Positions 61,533-64,000 of a stretch of 64,000 bases of DNA are shown piece by piece. Each line of letters begins with the position of its first letter. Position 1 is the stretch's first letter. The notes under the pieces are model-generated. The model made no database searches. It was given only the letters and a program-made list of their open reading frames with translations, and was not told the origin of the DNA. The stretch is from Deinandra increscens subsp. villosa. Taxonomy: Eukaryota; Streptophyta; Magnoliopsida; Asterales; Asteraceae. The stretch is from assembly GCA_039602395.1 (NCBI GenBank), contig JBCNJP010000023.1, positions 26,333,061 to 26,397,060 of the forward strand, read 5' to 3'. Both the position numbers and the translations under genes were made by a program.

Positions 61533-63737
61533 TATATGCATTATGTTGTATATGTTGGATGTTTTATACATAATCTATTATGTAATGAAATGTTTGGTTT
61601 ATGTCGGACATTTACAACATAATGTTAAGGATTGATGTATATATATTATTGGTGAAACTTGTAATATGTAAATCAAGTAACCACACTTAGTCCAACATGT
61701 ATCTTGAATTAAATCCTCCTCTTTTCCATTTCCTGAATCTCACGGCCGAAATGGCAAACATAAGAGCCCCATGCGTGCTTGTTTAACTTGCAAAATATTT
61801 GGTAAGTTCCAAGGTAGCCTTTTAAGTTTTACAAAAGTTTTGAAGACCAAAAGCACAAGATTCCTTGCTTTGTTTCATTTCAATTAGGTGATGTTTTTGT
61901 GCTTTTGTCTTCACCAAAAAATGGAGAAAGAGTGCAACTCTCTTTTCTTAAAAACCCTGTAACTTTCTGCAGTATATAGTGGAAAAGGGCTGGTCGATTT
62001 TGCCTAAGAGCGTAGCAAAGGTTTTGAGTGATTTCTAAGCATAAGAACATCTACAGACATCTTAAAAGACAAGGTGGTTCATTTATGTTCTTTAGGTGGT
62101 TTTACAAACTTATTCCTAACATTCAATATGGTGTGGCTAGCAACTTTGGAAGTAAATTGCTTAATGTGCTAACACTTACAGAGGAAGCACATTAATCTCT
62201 TAACACCCTATATGCATCTTTTTAGTTTCTTTTTCTTAATATGGTGGATCTTGGTGGGGTTTGCTTTAAAAGTTTTAACTTTTAAAATGTCCAGATAGCT
62301 TCCGTTGCAAATAATTTTCTAAATGACCATGCTAAAACCCAGCAGAATATATGTTAGTATTAGGGCTAACCATCATTAGCATTAAGGCCCATTATCTCAA
62401 TACAAAGCATCTTTTTTACCTTCGCAACAAATATGATTGAAACAACTATATTACTAGAGATTGGTGGAATGTTTGCTAAATACCTCCTTTTGTGTAGTAT
62501 CAAAATATGATTGTTGACCCTCATTATGCGAGGCTAAAGACCAACCAACTTCCCAGCCATGATCCAAGGACCCAGCAGAAGCTCCGATTAAAGATTGGAG
62601 AGCAACATATGAAGCAGGAATGTCGAGCTTTACTTGCAATAAACCAAAAGTAATTAACCGATATCTTGCAATGAAGATTGCTTGAGAATTGAGATCAATA
62701 CTAATTAAGGAAAGAGATTTTATTGGGACAAAACTAGAGGTCACAAAATGGATGGGTTGGGTAACGGGTAATTTTGTGCTAGTCGAAACCCAAAACACTT
62801 TTCCACATATTTCAAATTTTCTTAGAAATAATTTACTGTGCCAAATATAAAATTTTATATTATATCAATGATAGAGAATTGTCTTAATAAAATGATCTAA
62901 TAATGTTTAGGCATTATATATTCACTTAGAGAGACTTATCTAGTTATCTTCTTTTCCTTTTAGCTATTCTTTTTAGCCTACGCATTTAACCCGTAGGCGT
63001 AGAGATTAAACATTATCCGATTTAAAGTAAACCTACCAAAATTTCACCTCGTGGTAACTTAAGTAATCAAGTTTTCCAACTAAAGTCAATTCAACTTTCA
63101 TTAGGTGCTCCAATCATGTAAAATCTTTTTATAAATCTTAAATTTTCATTGAATTAAGTGAGGCAAATAAAAAAAATATATATGATTATTGGTTACTATA
63201 TAGTGATTATTTTTTCCAAATTTAATTAAATTGAACAATTATGAAACTTGGTTATTATTTAGTAATTTTCGTGTCATTATAATCTCCATGTATTTCAAGA
63301 TAATTTGAAGAAAAATAATCACTAAATAGTAATCCAGATTTATATAGGTTTCATTTGCCTCACTCAACTTTAAAAAAAATTAACATTTACAAAAATTATA
63401 CTCAACTTTAAAAAAAAATTAACATTTACAAAAATTATACAAGACTGGAATACCGAATGAAAGTTGAGTAACTAAAGAGAGATAAAAAAAAAAGGTCTAA
63501 GTGGCTTTAGTGAAACACTAGGCACAAACTTGGTTACTATTGTGATACATATAAAATACGAAGAAAGGTCATTTTGTGATTTTGTTTGTTCTTTAAAGTC
63601 AAATAGTGCATATTTTATTAGAACCAACAAGATATTTATTAAAAAATGTTGTAGCAGGAGCAAAATGTATGTACCAAAGCTATAAGTTCAGCAGGTAGCC
63701 AATGAAGAGTTTCACCATTTGGCATTGAAGCATTCCC
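51835..63737 (-). CDS. DEG15: Peroxisomal processing protease DEG15, exons 5-14 (contig 4 copy, 5' exons beyond the window)
   Basis: Exons on the minus strand, in gene order, are 63737-63675, 62627-62484, 56651-56544, 56373-56270, 54258-54173, 53816-53722, 53355-52815, 52736-52565, 52230-52139 and 52052-51835. All boundaries are GT-AG and keep frame, including exon 6 (144 nt), so this copy looks intact as far as visible. The His (TNAHLLEP, about 53131-53133), Asp (LDIAVLQLE) and Ser (HPGGSGGAV, about 52615-52617) residues and the final SKL are present. The last exon is one codon longer than in contig 3 (SSKLLLPSKL). Exon 4 would fall just past the window end. Joined with exons 1-4 of contig 2, the protein would be about 650 residues, somewhat shorter than the Arabidopsis enzyme (about 700). 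Confidence 0.9.
54410..55432 (-). pseudogene. Copia-C RNase H remnant (contig 4 copy)
   Basis: Inverted counterpart of 42380-43400. The RT/RNase H junction is a little better preserved here: MVFFDKKLAMTVFVEVDKIL runs without the stop found near 42451 in contig 3. The same stop before YVKGTVDFG remains. Confidence 0.7.
55457..56159 (-). pseudogene. RTE LINE 3' tail (contig 4 copy)
   Basis: Inverted counterpart of 41650-42352, in DEG15 intron 8, with the same RTE-type 3' end. Confidence 0.65.
57147..57415 (-). mobile_element. Copia-A pol end and 3' LTR (contig 4 copy)
   Basis: The 213-bp LTR is at 57147-57359 (TGTTAAAG...CTTAACA on the minus strand), followed by the purine tract and pol end up to the ATAGT duplication of copia-B (57416-57420 as ACTAT). 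Confidence 0.75.
57421..59568 (-). mobile_element. Copia-B gag-only element (contig 4 copy)
   Basis: LTRs at 57421-57691 (271 bp) and 59303-59568 (266 bp) are flanked by ACTAT at 57416-57420 and 59569-59573. The gag-protease frame is better preserved than in contig 3: 58889-58053 is continuous from just before the zinc knuckle through the protease to near the end. The frameshift near 58898 is shared with the other copies. This copy supplies the 3' LTR missing from contig 2. Confidence 0.9.
57765..59296 (-). pseudogene. Copia-B Gag-protease (contig 4 copy)
   Basis: Gag start MDKEKETLWKAKDKK at 59296. Further parts are at 59107-58673 and 58889-58053, with the zinc knuckle CWNCNEKGHYRSQC and the protease motif WVMDSGALFHATH, then the unrecognised C-terminal region, whose last part is at 58016-57765. 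A TAG at about 59103 and a frameshift near 58898 break the Gag. A 4-bp difference from contig 2 lies near 59247. Confidence 0.75.
59574..61450 (-). pseudogene. Copia-A reverse transcriptase and RNase H remnant (contig 4 copy)
   Basis: RT pieces at 61192-60947, 60943-60551 and 60365-60057, and RNase H to 59574. It shares with contig 2 the 20-bp tandem duplication (about 60538-60577) that breaks the RT frame ahead of the YVDD box. Confidence 0.8.
61502..61532. repeat. (GT)n(TA)n microsatellite (contig 4 copy)
   Basis: Shorter than the contig 2 and contig 3 tracts. The following 61533-62483 is non-coding intron 6. Confidence 0.9.
63080..63480. repeat. MITE-like inverted repeat in DEG15 intron 5 (contig 4 copy)
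   Basis: Direct counterpart of 15429-15829. The sequence from 63738 to the window end is DEG15 intron 4, without a gene. Confidence 0.55.
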
Positions 63738-64000
63738 CTGCATGTAAATTACAAGCACCAAGTTATGCAAATGAATCTAAGCATATCCATAATTAAACAA
63801 AAATGCAATAAATAGAGGTGGAAAATGGGTCACGACAGGGACGGGTAGGGTATGGATTCTGGCCAATAAAGTTAAAATGTTTTGACACCTGTTCAAATGG
63901 AGCAGTTCAGGTGGGGTTGATCTTAAACACCTTTTGACCCAAATTCAGACATTTTATAAATAACTAGCAAGTAAAAAATGATTGCAAAAGTTAGTTTAAT

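Noticed and set aside
10167..64000. A genuine tandem cluster of three DEG15 genes or a giant hairpin
   Set aside because: Both mirror axes lie in 500-N placeholders, and the copies share the same nested transposon insertions, which points to alleles or homeologs of one locus.

Overview
The window is nuclear DNA of a flowering plant, probably a dicot. It is AT-rich, intron-containing and packed with plant transposon families: Ty3/gypsy of the Tat lineage, Ty1/copia, an RTE-type LINE, hAT, Mutator-like and PIF/Harbinger elements. The only host genes I recognise are the peroxisomal processing protease DEG15, present three times, and a two-exon piece of phytoene desaturase. A daisy-family (Asteraceae) source is my impression only and is not shown by the sequence. 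There is no bacterial operon, CRISPR array, rRNA or convincing tRNA gene.

Three runs of exactly 500 N (9667-10166, 26149-26648, 48911-49410) divide the window into four contigs. Contig 1 (1-9666) holds two facing copies of one LTR-retrotransposon tail with a decayed Tat polyprotein between them, then a gag remnant on the minus strand. Contig 2 (10167-26148, minus sense) carries DEG15 exons 1-6 and about 2.4 kb upstream of the start codon. Contig 3 (26649-48910, plus sense) carries all 14 DEG15 exons and then a PIF/Harbinger element. Contig 4 (49411-64000, minus sense) starts with the phytoene desaturase piece and repeats, then carries DEG15 exons 14 back to 5 and runs off the window.

Contigs 2, 3 and 4 are therefore three copies of one locus in alternating orientation, each pair mirrored around a fixed-size gap. 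The simplest reading is allelic or homeologous contigs laid side by side by scaffolding, not a real giant palindrome. Contigs 2 and 4 share small variants that contig 3 lacks, so at least two haplotypes are present. They differ by transposon presence or absence: a Mutator-like element only in contig 2, and a PIF/Harbinger element only in contig 3. They also differ in DEG15 exon 6, where contig 3 is frameshifted.

DEG15 introns are loaded with nested elements. Intron 2 holds a LINE interrupted by a hAT element, plus a PIF/Harbinger relic. Intron 5 holds a MITE. Intron 6 holds an old copia element with a gag-only copia inserted in it (5-bp target duplication ATAGT). Intron 8 holds a LINE tail and a third copia relic. 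The reconstructed coding sequence (exons 1-6 of contig 2, 7-14 of contig 4) is about 650 codons, with a His-Asp-Ser triad and a C-terminal SKL peroxisomal signal.

I found no convincing undescribed biological system. The points most worth following are the haplotype-specific insertions, the exon 6 frameshift, the gag-only copia with an unrecognised C-terminal region, and the phytoene desaturase fragment beside a possible Helitron end.
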